From positions 62,001-126,000 of the IMG/VR virus record IMGVR_UViG_3300001242_000018: 64,000 bases of DNA. The stretch is one strand, 5' to 3'. Within the stretch, counting starts at the first letter, position 1; every line of letters starts with the position of its first letter. Below the pieces are notes generated by a model that did no database searches, was not told the origin of the DNA, and worked only from the letters and a program-made list of their open reading frames with translations. This document shows positions 29,817 to 38,705 of this stretch, in pieces. This DNA is from a virus. The translations under genes and the position numbers were made by a program.

Positions 29817-30801
29817 TATAATACTCACGATAGACAAGATTGAAGAATTTAGGCAAATGCACGGAAATGTCGGAATCTATACCACCGCCTATAGGTATAA
29901 GCAAGGAGACCAGAAAGGTGAGTTATGGGCAGACTTCTTCTACAACGATTTTGACAATAAAGATCTTATCAATCCCGATCCATACATAGCTGAAGCAGGT
30001 TGGAGAAAAGTAGTAGAGGATGTACGGCATGCCGTATCCGTTTATGATGTATTCTATGGAATCATGACGGAACAGATACGCTTTTATTTCTCCGGTAAGA
30101 AGGGTATAAGTTTATTAATTCATGCCGAATGTATAGGGTATAAGCCTCATGAGTATCTAAATGAAATCTTTAAACAGATGGTCATGGAAGTTAAGACATA
30201 TTGTCCTAACGATACGCTTGATACTAGAATATACGATAGGGTGAGATTATGGCGATTAATAAACAGCAGACACGAGGACAGCGGGTTTTACAAAGTACCA
30301 TTAACTTACCAAGAAGTCGTATCAAAAAGTCTTATAGAGGTAAAAGAATTAGCCAGTACGATGAGAAAGATAGAAATAAAGAATCCAGCTCCGGTAGCTA
30401 AAGCTATCAAGAAGGTTAGTCAGTTGATTAAGGATTTTAAACCTAACCGAATAGATGACGCACCGGGCCGTCGACTGAAATTCGTTCCTCCTTGTGTAGA
30501 TAATATACTAAACTTCCAGATAGCAGAAGGTCGGCGGAATAATAGCGCTGCTGCCCTGGCTAACTTCTTTAAACAGTTTGGTAAACCTTATGACGAGACT
30601 TGTGATTTAATGAACGATTGGAATAACAAATGCTGTGTGCCAAGTCTACCAGCCTCTGAGCTTCTAAGCACGGTTCGGTCGGCGTATACGACAAATAAAA
30701 CTTGGGGTTGTGGGTCTATGATCGCTCTATCAGAATGCGAACCTACAAAATGTAAGTTTGCATCACGTCGAAAGAAAGGACAGGTAAATAAGCATGGATA
30801 G
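29746..30801 (+). CDS. Archaeo-eukaryotic-type (AEP/PrimPol) primase
   Basis: DNA primase of the AEP superfamily, expected to make primers at the phage fork. The frame is open from an ATG at 29731, but GGAGG at 29733-29737 sets TTG at 29746 (or GTG at 29743) as the better start. Residues are numbered from 29731. The acidic metal motif is 'FYNDFDNKD' (Asp73, Asp75). The second motif is 'SGKKGISLLIHAE' (121-133), corresponding to sxGxH in the family. The third is 'RLINSRHEDSGFYKVPL' (175-191), matching the conserved R...S.H..tG..kiPl. The C-terminal 90 residues hold Cys pairs (CGSM, CKFAS) like a PriCT/zinc segment. The next gene is a DnaB-like ATPase, the usual partner. Confidence 0.75.
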   Translation: MSISQEFLWIEGGVALPRNRFHRNIILTIDKIEEFRQMHGNVGIYTTAYRYKQGDQKGELWADFFYNDFDNKDLINPDPYIAEAGWRKVVEDVRHAVSVYDVFYGIMTEQIRFYFSGKKGISLLIHAECIGYKPHEYLNEIFKQMVMEVKTYCPNDTLDTRIYDRVRLWRLINSRHEDSGFYKVPLTYQEVVSKSLIEVKELASTMRKIEIKNPAPVAKAIKKVSQLIKDFKPNRIDDAPGRRLKFVPPCVDNILNFQIAEGRRNNSAAALANFFKQFGKPYDETCDLMNDWNNKCCVPSLPASELLSTVRSAYTTNKTWGCGSMIALSECEPTKCKFASRRKKGQVNKHG

Positions 30802-31906
30802 GGAACCGGAATACTGTTATCAGGAAGAGATATGTAACATCCCTGATGAAATACCAGATATAATAGAGGAAAACTCAACATGTGCAGCAGATTATAGAGA
30901 GAGACCTATATTAGGCGAATCTAATCAGACCGTTAATATGCCCGATTATGTAGCAGAACAGTTGAATTCCATAGATCAGTTTACCAAAGAGATACAATCA
31001 GATAATCACGGGTTTGATACCGGATGGAGTGGACTAAATAAAGCACTAAATAAACTACAAGCGGGCTTTCATGTAGTCGCAGGTGATAGTAATATCGGGA
31101 AGTCGTCCTGGCTATCTATGTTAGAATGGAACATATACAATAACAACCCTGACGCATATGTTCTTTCTTTTTCACTAGACGATCCTCTAAAGGACAAGCT
31201 TGCCAGAATACTGGCGGCGGCTAATAAAGTACTGATTAATGCTGTAAGTAATCCTAACGCCTATAAAGACTCTCATCCTATTTTATATACCAGAGTATTT
31301 CATGGTATTGAAATGTTGAAACAAGCCGCTTGGAGATATAGAGCCGTTGATTCTACTGCTTTTGGTACAGATATAGAAGATATTACTGACGAAATTAAGA
31401 GGATGTGTATCAAATTAAAGAGCCAGAGCACTCCTCTTAAGTTAGTAGTTATTATAGATAACTTTCATGATTTAACAACTGCCAATACTATGGTCGTAGG
31501 CAATGATAAAAACAAATATGATTACATTGCTCAAACGGTATCGGATTTGGCAAACACTCTTGGCATTCCTATAATATGTACAGCGGAGCTTCGTAAACTA
31601 AATAACTATAAGAGACCTACCAAAGAGGATATTCGGGAGACTGTTAAGATTAAGTATGAAGCTAAAAGTATCCTTGTTTGTTACAACGAAGTAGGTCTTA
31701 AGGGAGAAGCCGCAGCTTGTTATTGGGAGAGAAAGGGTGTAGTAGAGAAACAACCTGTATACGAAGTTAAGGTCGATAAGAACAAGTATAATAGTTATAA
31801 GGGCAGATTGTTCTTTGAGATGTATCCAGAGATGGCTTACTTCGAAGAAGCTAATGCAGCTAGAACGGCTATTTATACTCAGGCGGTTTATAACACAGAT
31901 CATTAG
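30794..31906 (+). CDS. DnaB/RecA-fold replicative helicase-like ATPase
   Basis: 370-residue RecA-fold ATPase, probably the replicative helicase working with the adjacent primase. Walker A is GDSNIGKSS (97-105); Walker B is 'LVVIIDNFHDL' (217-227); an 'ELRKLNNYKRPTKEDI' segment near 268-285 fits the DnaB L1/L2 region. The N-terminal 70 residues are short, so the usual DnaB N-terminal collar domain is absent or replaced. It overlaps the primase stop by eight bases, so translation is probably coupled. Confidence 0.7.
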   Translation: MDREPEYCYQEEICNIPDEIPDIIEENSTCAADYRERPILGESNQTVNMPDYVAEQLNSIDQFTKEIQSDNHGFDTGWSGLNKALNKLQAGFHVVAGDSNIGKSSWLSMLEWNIYNNNPDAYVLSFSLDDPLKDKLARILAAANKVLINAVSNPNAYKDSHPILYTRVFHGIEMLKQAAWRYRAVDSTAFGTDIEDITDEIKRMCIKLKSQSTPLKLVVIIDNFHDLTTANTMVVGNDKNKYDYIAQTVSDLANTLGIPIICTAELRKLNNYKRPTKEDIRETVKIKYEAKSILVCYNEVGLKGEAAACYWERKGVVEKQPVYEVKVDKNKYNSYKGRLFFEMYPEMAYFEEANAARTAIYTQAVYNTDH

Positions 31907-31916
31907 GAGGTTTACA

Positions 31917-32195
31917 ATGGAGGGGTTGGAAAAGAGAAAAGCCGATCTACCAATACCGGAATCCGTTAATGAGCTTGGTCTTACCGAGCTGGAACAGAAC
32001 TGTATGGATGGTCTTAATCAATGTATGGCAGCTTTCTGGGAGATGGATCGTCAACATCCTGATGAAGCTAGAGATTTTGTAAATGCCGTCCATGTAATTC
32101 AACGATTACTTGGTCAACGAATTGTTAGACGGTGTTATCCGAAAGGATGGCCTACTTACAGGTATAGAAAGGATGTCAAAGTATGTCCCAATTAA
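31917..32195 (+). CDS. Conserved small phage protein (92 aa)
   Basis: ATG at 31917 with AGGAGG six bases upstream; the frame is open further upstream but that part would run inside the helicase gene. Helical protein with a 'FWEMDRQHPDEARDFV' helix and a basic C-terminus. This type is common as a hypothetical in Bacillota phages; function unknown to me. Overlaps the next gene by 13 bases. Confidence 0.65.
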   Translation: MEGLEKRKADLPIPESVNELGLTELEQNCMDGLNQCMAAFWEMDRQHPDEARDFVNAVHVIQRLLGQRIVRRCYPKGWPTYRYRKDVKVCPN

Positions 32196-32479
32196 ACGAA
32201 TGGAGTAGTAGAAAGGATTACTACAGACAAAAGGTTGAAGAAGCGGGTTGTACTCGCTACCAACCGTGTGAAATCTGTTATAAATGTAAAGTTAAGGCCA
32301 GTCATCTGTTCATCAAGTGTGGAAATTGCCAGGTTCCTATATGTGGACATGATGAGCGAGCTCGCAACTTTATGATTAGACGAGAGAATCAACGGCACAG
32401 ATTAATGCATTTCTTACCCAGTATTAACGAGGGTAAGAAGAAAGGAGATGAACAAAATGAGAGCCAGGGAAGAATTTAA
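32183..32479 (+). CDS. Small zinc-ribbon protein (98 aa)
   Basis: Cys-rich core C-E-I-C-Y-K-C and C-G-N-C at about residues 30-54, with further His residues (GHDE) nearby, giving a likely zinc site; the rest is basic and hydrophilic. Could be a nucleic-acid-binding accessory of the replication block. Overlaps both neighbours by short stretches. Confidence 0.6.
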   Translation: MSQLNEWSSRKDYYRQKVEEAGCTRYQPCEICYKCKVKASHLFIKCGNCQVPICGHDERARNFMIRRENQRHRLMHFLPSINEGKKKGDEQNESQGRI

Positions 32480-32834
32480 GGGAAAGGTAAATATCCCTAA
32501 GATTAATGCTGGTGTAAATGAAGTGCCTGGTATAGACTATTCTCAAACTATAGATTTTGTACCACCTAAAAAGGTTCCTTCTAAGCCAGGTGAGCTTATA
32601 TGTCAAGCTTGCGGTAAGCCAATTCGAACTAACGATTTTAGTAAAGATCCTAAACGGAGAGCTTACCAGTATAAAAACTTATTACATGATGCATGTGACG
32701 AAGCGATTGGAGCTACCCTCGACCTCTCAACCGGAATGGATCCCGATCGGCACAGAAAAGCTGCACAAGAAGAGATAAAACGACGGGAAGCTAAGAGATT
32801 ACCAGACTCTAATACCTTCGGTTTATCATTCTGA
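32457..32834 (+). CDS. Zinc-finger-containing protein (125 aa)
   Basis: Start taken at the ATG at 32457 because the ribosome site AAAGGAG (32441-32447) directly abuts the earlier ATG at 32448. One C-x-x-C pair ('ICQACGKPI') near residue 50 and a later Cys/His pair (HDACDEA) suggest a zinc-binding unit. Basic C-terminus. Family not recognised. Confidence 0.6.
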   Translation: MRAREEFKGKVNIPKINAGVNEVPGIDYSQTIDFVPPKKVPSKPGELICQACGKPIRTNDFSKDPKRRAYQYKNLLHDACDEAIGATLDLSTGMDPDRHRKAAQEEIKRREAKRLPDSNTFGLSF

Positions 32835-32845
32835 TAGCGATTACC

Positions 32846-33019
32846 ATGATAATGGGTAACTGGAAAGAAAGACCCGCTACGCCGGTTCAAATGGCATTTG
32901 TTAAAGCACTATCCGGGAGAGATTGTGACGAATTAACAAAGGGTAAAGCTACATCAATCGTACGTAATAAGGTAAATAAGATCCGAAAGAAGGTAAGAAA
33001 GATTGAACAGTCTAAATAA
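32846..33019 (+). CDS. Small basic protein (57 aa)
   Basis: Short frame from ATG 32846 to TAA 33019, with no clear ribosome site; translation may depend on the gene just upstream. The C-terminal half is very basic (RNKVNKIRKKVRKIEQ) and helical, so it may bind nucleic acid. It fills an otherwise empty gap in a tightly packed operon. Confidence 0.5.
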   Translation: MIMGNWKERPATPVQMAFVKALSGRDCDELTKGKATSIVRNKVNKIRKKVRKIEQSK

Positions 33020-33290
33020 TATTCATGCGTTTCATTTAACGATGGCTAATAAGAATGCATTTATCTTTGTAAATAAAGCTGCCAACATAACCTCTATAAC
33101 CGTAACACAAATAATTGAAACATTGATACAAAAGTATAATGTTTCAGAGGTATTATATACTGTTAAGGAAATGCCAGTACGGAGTAAAAATCCCGAACAA
33201 CTTTCCTACGAGTTAAATACCAAGAATACGGTAGAAGAGGTTAGAGAGCAGATAGAAGAAATCTTTATGCGCTGCGTAACTTGTCAGTAA
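33003..33290 (+). CDS. Hypothetical protein (95 aa)
   Basis: TTG start at 33003, eight bases after AAGGT; an internal ATG at 33042 has no ribosome site. Alpha/beta composition with no recognised motif. Overlaps the preceding small gene by 17 bases. Confidence 0.5.
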   Translation: MNSLNNIHAFHLTMANKNAFIFVNKAANITSITVTQIIETLIQKYNVSEVLYTVKEMPVRSKNPEQLSYELNTKNTVEEVREQIEEIFMRCVTCQ

Positions 33291-33305
33291 AGTAGGTAGT
33301 CACAA

Positions 33306-34070
33306 TTGGTTGTAGATATTAAAGAGCTTAATACTTATATGCAATGTCCTCTAATGTGGAAGCTCAAATACAAAGACAATCTAATACCCCAAAAGAGATT
33401 CATGGTACATGAGGTATTTAATCAGGCTATACATCAGTTATTCTACTACTTATTTAATCAGGTACAGAATAACTATTACCCATCTGGCTATCATGTAAAG
33501 CAAGCTTGGGGTAGAATATGGTGTCCCGGCAGAAGTATGCAACAGATCCTTTCACACTTATACTCGAATGGTAATAAGATAACATATAATCCTCGTTTTA
33601 AGGAACGGCAAGGGCTGGATATAGGCCTTAGATTAAGGGAGCAATATAAAGAGAAGCCAGGTGTTCCCATACTGGTAGGACAAACCTACACCGTTCCATT
33701 GGGTCGCCACACCGTATCAGGATTGATAGAACTGGTTAGAATTGTCGATGAAGAAGTCGAACTTATTGATGTCAGAATGTCTAAGCGTAGAGCCGAACAA
33801 ACGCAATTAAAGCACGATGTAGAATTGACAGCGGCTTCCTTTGCCTTAAGGTACCTTCTTAAGACAAAGGAGAGCTATGTCCAATACCTGTATTTAGATA
33901 CTGGTGCTATATATAAAAGTACCAGAGGTACAGAAGATTACAAACGACTGGTTAAGATACTGGATAACTTCGAAAAAGCTATCAAACATGAATTAATTGT
34001 ACCTAACCTGGGTGGTCAGTGTCATACCTGCTCGTACCGATTACACTGTCTAAGAAAACAGTGGTTTTAG
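33306..34070 (+). CDS. Cas4/AddB-like Fe-S PD-(D/E)XK protein
   Basis: 254-residue member of the RecB/Cas4 nuclease superfamily. One Cys near the start (Cys14, 'MQCPLMWKLKY') plus three at the end (Cys239, Cys242, Cys248) give the four-cysteine iron-sulfur pattern of AddB/Cas4. The nuclease core is visible as 'VSGLIELVRI...VELIDVRMSKR'. The usual GxID and D-x-K signatures read GLIE and D-V-R here, so the catalytic Lys appears replaced by Arg. The protein may be a weak nuclease or a structural/DNA-binding derivative. Start is TTG, eight bases after a TAGGT ribosome site. Confidence 0.65.
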   Translation: MVVDIKELNTYMQCPLMWKLKYKDNLIPQKRFMVHEVFNQAIHQLFYYLFNQVQNNYYPSGYHVKQAWGRIWCPGRSMQQILSHLYSNGNKITYNPRFKERQGLDIGLRLREQYKEKPGVPILVGQTYTVPLGRHTVSGLIELVRIVDEEVELIDVRMSKRRAEQTQLKHDVELTAASFALRYLLKTKESYVQYLYLDTGAIYKSTRGTEDYKRLVKILDNFEKAIKHELIVPNLGGQCHTCSYRLHCLRKQWF

Positions 34071-34079
34071 GAGGACTAC

Positions 34080-34667
34080 ATGATTACATTTAGAAACGCC
34101 CGTACGGGCCAACCTGTATTTAAAGAATCAGATGATGGTAAACTTGAAATTCTCGATCCTGACTTAAAAGAACAATGGGATGCTCAGGAACGTATTGAAG
34201 ATTCCGTTCGAGAGTCGTCCACCGTTACTGAATCGACTAATAATATACTTAAAGTACCTGCTGGAAATATGATAGAGGCTTTAGCGAGCCATGAGAAACT
34301 TCATAAATGGCACAAAGAGGGAGCTCCTGAAGGATGGACTCAGGAGAGTATCGAACAAGAACATAGCCGGTTAACACGTACTGTATTAGCCCGAGGTTGG
34401 AAACATTATTCAAGAGAAGGAAATACATTAGATACTACACTAGCCGGCGATCTAGCTAAACGTACTTCTAAAGTAATAGAAGCTGAAGTAGTAACATTAA
34501 CCAACTCTCATGGAAAACTTCATGCTGCATATAGTAATACCAAGGCAGAAAAGTTAGAATCATTGCATACTCAAATAGTAACTAAGATGCTGGAAATGAG
34601 TATTGGTCACAATGTATCCGATGCGCTTGACGAGACACTGCCTACCAATCTTAAAGAATGGGGGTAG
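34080..34667 (+). CDS. Hypothetical phage protein (195 aa)
   Basis: AGGAGG upstream of the ATG. Acidic N-terminal third, mostly helical remainder with two His-rich helices ('HEKLHKWHKEGAPEGW'). No family recognised. Lies between two DNA-processing genes, so a recombination or replication role is possible. Confidence 0.6.
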   Translation: MITFRNARTGQPVFKESDDGKLEILDPDLKEQWDAQERIEDSVRESSTVTESTNNILKVPAGNMIEALASHEKLHKWHKEGAPEGWTQESIEQEHSRLTRTVLARGWKHYSREGNTLDTTLAGDLAKRTSKVIEAEVVTLTNSHGKLHAAYSNTKAEKLESLHTQIVTKMLEMSIGHNVSDALDETLPTNLKEWG

Positions 34668-34671
34668 ATCG

Positions 34672-35217
34672 ATGTCTATAGTTATGTTTGTAGACGGTAG
34701 TTTGACCTCTAGCGGAATCGCTATTGGCCAGTGCGAGTTCAATACACATCTTCCAAATATCATGTATATCGAAAGAGTGACAACTAATAGTAAACATCCT
34801 CTAGAAAAGAGATTAAGTCATATCTTTAACCGTGTTGACACTTTAATCAAGGAGTTCCAGGTAGAGTATATGATAATGGAAGAGAAATTTCTCGGCAAGA
34901 GTACTAGTGTAAAGAACGCACTCTCTATGGGTAAGGCTGACGGAGTTATACAGCTCGCAGCCGGACTTAATAACATCAGGGTCGGTACATTTGAAAACGG
35001 ACAAATCAAATTTACAATTACAGGATTTAAACATGCGGAGAAAGAAGAAGTAATGTTGAAGGTCGTTGATATATTTAAGAACCAACCAGTTGTATTAAAA
35101 CATATTATACCGGAGTATATCGGAAAGAAACGGGCTCCTAAGCAAGATGATATGGCAGATGCAGTGGCGGGTTTATATACCTACAATATAATACCTACAT
35201 CAATCAAAGAGGCCTAA
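34672..35217 (+). CDS. ruvC: RuvC-like Holliday junction resolvase
   Basis: Cleaves four-way junctions left by recombination or replication before packaging. The start is the ATG at 34672 (181 residues), because the upstream part of the open frame lies inside the previous gene. RNase-H-fold acidic residues are visible: Asp8 in 'VDGSLTSSG', Glu70/71 in 'MIMEEKFLG', and Asp159/160/163 in 'KQDDMADAVAGLY'. Length and motif order fit RuvC. Neighbours (Cas4-like protein upstream, endonuclease downstream) agree with a DNA-processing block. Confidence 0.8.
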   Translation: MSIVMFVDGSLTSSGIAIGQCEFNTHLPNIMYIERVTTNSKHPLEKRLSHIFNRVDTLIKEFQVEYMIMEEKFLGKSTSVKNALSMGKADGVIQLAAGLNNIRVGTFENGQIKFTITGFKHAEKEEVMLKVVDIFKNQPVVLKHIIPEYIGKKRAPKQDDMADAVAGLYTYNIIPTSIKEA

Positions 35218-35222
35218 TCTAA

Positions 35223-35999
35223 TTGCTTGAATACAAAGAGTTAGATGATCTGGTCAGGCGATATCGAGACGGAGATAATGATGCGGCTAATGAAATCGTT
35301 AGACATTTTGAAGGTTTTATCATGAAGTTTATAAACCTCATCAAATATGGCCGGCTCGATATATCTGACACATCTCTTCGTTCATATGTAGGTTTATATA
35401 TCAAAAAACCTTACGTACTGAAACGATTACACGGCTATTACAAGTACAAGGATGTTGTTGAAGAGATCCTTAAACGTGCATCCTGGATACAAAACATATT
35501 CAAGAATAATGAAAAAGAAGAAGTGTACAATGAACTTGTTTGTATCTTACTCGAAATGGCCAATAGGTATAAGTTACGGGACGATGGGGTTTACTGCTTT
35601 CATACCTATGTGCAGAAATCATTTCACTATTACGTACATAGGCACCTGCAAAAGTTAATTACAGATCCTTCAGCTTTCGCTAACGAACTAACGAACTTTA
35701 ATTATACAGATGAAGAACTTGATAACCAGGACTTCATCGATAACTTAATATACAAGCAGGGTCGATGTAAACAAACTGAACTCACAAGTGAAATAGATGA
35801 AAACTGGATTTGCGGATTTACATGTGAAGAAGCTTATTTAAAGTTTAATCCCCTGGATAGACGAATCTTGCAGTTATACTACATCTACGAGATGTCAGAT
35901 CAGAAGATAGCAAATACACTGGGCCTGTGTAGAGCTACTATAAATCGGAAACGTTTAGCTGCCAAAACATATATTAAAGGACACTCCGACCATGAATAA
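35223..35999 (+). CDS. Phage sigma-70-family factor
   Basis: 258 residues, TTG start after a weak AGAGG. The C-terminus has a clear sigma region-4 helix-turn-helix, 'FNPLDRRILQLYYIYEMSDQKIANTLGLCR', at about residues 205-240. The N-terminal half has a helical region-2-like part ('DDLVRRYRDGDNDAANEIV') separated from the rest by about 100 extra residues. Likely redirects host RNA polymerase to middle or late phage promoters. Overlaps the next gene by eight bases. Confidence 0.7.
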   Translation: MLEYKELDDLVRRYRDGDNDAANEIVRHFEGFIMKFINLIKYGRLDISDTSLRSYVGLYIKKPYVLKRLHGYYKYKDVVEEILKRASWIQNIFKNNEKEEVYNELVCILLEMANRYKLRDDGVYCFHTYVQKSFHYYVHRHLQKLITDPSAFANELTNFNYTDEELDNQDFIDNLIYKQGRCKQTELTSEIDENWICGFTCEEAYLKFNPLDRRILQLYYIYEMSDQKIANTLGLCRATINRKRLAAKTYIKGHSDHE

Positions 36000-36420
36000 A
36001 GGTAAACCGAAAGTAAAACCCAGAAACAGCAAGGGCCCTTACAACTCTAAACGCGAGTGGAAAGTAATGATGCTGTTTAATAAGATATTGCCAAATTTAA
36101 TAGCCATAGATAACGGGTTTTATTCATGGCTTAAAAGCCCCCATGGTAGTCCTATGCAATTAGATAGGTACTATCCTGAGTTAAAGTTGGCTATCGAAGT
36201 TGATGGTCGGCAACATGTTCAATATTCAACGTACTTTCATTCTTCAATCGACGCATTTGAACATCAGAAACGATGTGACAAGATCAAGAATAAAGTTTGT
36301 AATGAACGTGGTATTAAGCTAATCAGAATACGTTACGATATGCCCCTTAACTTAGAGTCCTTATTAAGGAGACTAAGGAGAGTGGGTATTACTGTACCGT
36401 CGCCGTTGAAAGGGGAATAG
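35992..36420 (+). CDS. Vsr/DUF559-like endonuclease
   Basis: 142 residues with a PD-(D/E)XK/Vsr-like core: Asp58 in 'LDRYYPELKLAIEVDGRQH', then Glu69, Asp71 and His75, with a closing 'RCDKIKN...GIKLIRIRYD' helix-strand. This core is shared by Vsr repair nucleases, DUF559 proteins and the phage homing enzyme family of I-Bth0305I. It could be a free-standing homing endonuclease or a repair nuclease. Basic N-terminal 20 residues. Overlaps the sigma gene by eight bases. Confidence 0.6.
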   Translation: MNKGKPKVKPRNSKGPYNSKREWKVMMLFNKILPNLIAIDNGFYSWLKSPHGSPMQLDRYYPELKLAIEVDGRQHVQYSTYFHSSIDAFEHQKRCDKIKNKVCNERGIKLIRIRYDMPLNLESLLRRLRRVGITVPSPLKGE

Positions 36421-36422
36421 TC

Positions 36423-36779
36423 ATGCTTGCCAGAAATAATAAAGGTACAATTGTTCAACCAGAACAAGAAACCATTATTAGCAAATGGATAGCTGACGGC
36501 GTACGTTACCTAATAGGCTTTAATGCGACAGGTAGCTGGTCTGCTGAATTTAGAATGTATGTTAGAAACCTAACACCTCAATGGTGGGATGCTAACTTTC
36601 CAAATCAAACATTCGATGATAGCAATCCATGGTACGCTCAGCAAGTTCATCCTAATATGAGAAATGCTTATATTGCAGACAGGGGTATACTATTACCTGC
36701 AAATGCGGAGGTAACCCTTTGCGTATTTCATGAAGCGCCAGGAGAACAAATATATAAAGGTACAATTCTTGGTGGTTAA
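36423..36779 (+). CDS. Probable virion protein (118 aa)
   Basis: Trp/Asn-rich, beta-type small protein ('WSAEFRMYVRNLTPQWWD'), no family recognised. Sits two bases after the endonuclease and just before the TIG-repeat fibre gene, so it more likely belongs to the fibre group than to replication. Confidence 0.55.
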   Translation: MLARNNKGTIVQPEQETIISKWIADGVRYLIGFNATGSWSAEFRMYVRNLTPQWWDANFPNQTFDDSNPWYAQQVHPNMRNAYIADRGILLPANAEVTLCVFHEAPGEQIYKGTILGG

Positions 36780-36785
36780 ATTATA

Positions 36786-38288
36786 ATGCCTAATATATCA
36801 TATGTCTCTCCACAAACATTAACCAGTGGTGATATAGCTACGATTACCGGTACGGGTTTTGGCGCATCCGGAATGGTATACATCAATGGCTATGAGACTT
36901 CTTACGATTCATGGGCAGATAATAAGATAATACTTACTATACCTTCACGGTTTATAGACCAATCGATGTCCTTTATAGTTAAGACAGAAGTTGGCTACAG
37001 TAACTCGGTCGTTGTTAATATAGCGGCAGTCGGTAATAATCCAATTATAAACAGGATCGATCCAATTGAACCGGACGAAGATAGCTATATAGCTATCTAT
37101 GGGCAAGGTTTTGGTAACGATACTGGAGCCGTTTACATCGGAGGTAGACCAGCTCAATTAGTTACTTGGATGGATACTCGTATAGAGTGTCTATTACCTA
37201 ACAGTATCTCAGAATATGCCGAAGTTATTGTTCAACAATTTACATTAAAGAGTTCTGCCTATCTACTCTGGATTAAGATGTATCCTGTGATTAACGGAAT
37301 TCTAAATCCAGTTGCGGGACAGGAAATGACTATTAACGGTGTAAACTTTAGAGCACAGATGGGTAAGATTTATGTAAACGATATAGAACTTACACCTACT
37401 TATTGGTCAGACAGTAGTATAAGAATAAATCTACCATCGGTAGCAAGAGGACAAGCTACTGTTAAAGTTACTACACTGAGCGGAGTAACTTCTGAGTACT
37501 ATAATTTCCAGATTCATTCTAGTCCTGAGATTATAAGTCACGAGCCGGTCAAGGTTTTACAAGGTAGAGAGTTTACTCTCATTGGAAATGGCTTCTTAGA
37601 CCATGGTAATGTCACCATCAATGGAGTACCATTGATGGTCTTGGAATGGATACCTCCAGACAGGGTTAGAGTAGTTCCGCCAGCCAACTTTACCGGTACT
37701 CAACAGGTTATTGTCGAATGTGATGGATTAGTAAGTCTTCCACACAGCTTAGTAATATCCCCGAACCCTGAAATAAGATCTACCAGTCCGATAAAACCTA
37801 TTCAAAGACAGGTAACGACTGTCTTTGGTGTTAACTTTGGCGAATCTGGGACAATCTTTATTAATAATACTCCTGTAGCTACAGAGTACTGGTCTGATAC
37901 GGAGATATCATTATTCATTCCCTCGACGGTAATTGGTACTATTAAATTCAAGGTACTTACTAGTGGAGAGTTTAGTAATGAATTTATAGCAGATGTAATA
38001 ACCGTAGAAGAAGAAGCGCCTACCTATCATATCTGGAACGAGCCATTAGGAATTATCACGTACCATATGATGATAGAAGAGGATGAGCAATTTCAGGTTA
38101 CTATAGGCGTTCCGTATAAGGTAGGTACAAATGAACTCGCGGTCTATGTAAACGGCAGCCGGCAAAGCCCAATAACCGAGGCAACACCCTGGGGAGCTTA
38201 CGCTGAGACCAATCCTACTACAATCGAATTTGACGAACCACTTATCAAAGGCGATATATTAATACTGGAGATAAGGAGATTTAGCTAA
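36786..38288 (+). CDS. IPT/TIG-repeat fibre protein (500 aa)
   Basis: Five IPT/TIG Ig-like repeats in a row, at about residues 2-79, 86-164, 166-243, 247-325 and 328-406. Each starts with 'I..(I)SP....G....I.G.GF' and a short 'V.ING' strand. The last 85 residues differ and carry 'GTNELAVYVNGSRQS', common at the ends of phage tail-fibre or baseplate proteins. Likely an elongated adhesin on the virion. The stop overlaps the next start (TAATG). Confidence 0.8.
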   Translation: MPNISYVSPQTLTSGDIATITGTGFGASGMVYINGYETSYDSWADNKIILTIPSRFIDQSMSFIVKTEVGYSNSVVVNIAAVGNNPIINRIDPIEPDEDSYIAIYGQGFGNDTGAVYIGGRPAQLVTWMDTRIECLLPNSISEYAEVIVQQFTLKSSAYLLWIKMYPVINGILNPVAGQEMTINGVNFRAQMGKIYVNDIELTPTYWSDSSIRINLPSVARGQATVKVTTLSGVTSEYYNFQIHSSPEIISHEPVKVLQGREFTLIGNGFLDHGNVTINGVPLMVLEWIPPDRVRVVPPANFTGTQQVIVECDGLVSLPHSLVISPNPEIRSTSPIKPIQRQVTTVFGVNFGESGTIFINNTPVATEYWSDTEISLFIPSTVIGTIKFKVLTSGEFSNEFIADVITVEEEAPTYHIWNEPLGIITYHMMIEEDEQFQVTIGVPYKVGTNELAVYVNGSRQSPITEATPWGAYAETNPTTIEFDEPLIKGDILILEIRRFS

Positions 38289-38563
38289 TGTATACGGCTG
38301 CATCTTCTTATGTAGCCTTGAATAGCCAGGGTGCTGAAATAACATGGAAGCCTAGTAGAGCAACTGACTTAGCCGGATATAACATACTGGTATCTAATCG
38401 GCAGGAAGGCCCGTACACAAACTTAAATAAGAATCTTATTACAAGTACTAAGTTTACAACTCCAGAGCTACGCTATGGCTGTTATTACTTTATTGTTACA
38501 GCAGTCGATAAGAGAGGCAATACCAGTATTACATCAGAACCTACAAAGCTTGACATTAAATAA
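38288..38563 (+). CDS. Single fibronectin-III domain protein (91 aa)
   Basis: One FN3 module ('ITWKPSRATDLAGYNILVS' and 'YYFIVTAVDKRGNTSITSEP'). Start overlaps the TIG-gene stop, so the two are translationally coupled and probably work together in the same fibre. The operon ends immediately after with a strong hairpin. Confidence 0.75.
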   Translation: MYTAASSYVALNSQGAEITWKPSRATDLAGYNILVSNRQEGPYTNLNKNLITSTKFTTPELRYGCYYFIVTAVDKRGNTSITSEPTKLDIK

Positions 38564-38589
38564 GCGGGCAATCCGCTTATTTAATGTCA
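38551..38589. terminator. 17-bp perfect hairpin, probable terminator
   Basis: Perfect inverted repeat 38551-38567 / 38573-38589 with a five-base loop, overlapping the end of the fibronectin gene. It lacks a long T-run, so it may act in both directions or protect the mRNA end. Confidence 0.75.
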
Positions 38590-38610
38590 TATATTACATA
38601 TTATTAAACC

Positions 38611-38640
38611 TACACAAAATGTCGTATAATGTCGTATAAT
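38611..38640 (+). promoter_or_regulatory. Tandem -10 boxes, possible promoter
   Basis: A 10-base unit (gtcgtataat) is repeated exactly in tandem, giving TATAAT at 38625-38630 and 38635-38640. TACACA lies 18 bases before the second box as a weak -35. Possible promoter for the DUF457-like gene or the following block. Confidence 0.45.
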
Positions 38641-38705
38641 ATTTATAGAAAATAGGTATAAACCATGTCACATAGTACATACTATTAGACAAGGGGGGAG
38701 AGGTG

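Noticed and set aside
38551-38589. Attachment site or origin at the 17-bp inverted repeat
   Set aside because: It lies at an operon end with a five-base loop, which fits a terminator better; no repeat partner or iterons nearby.
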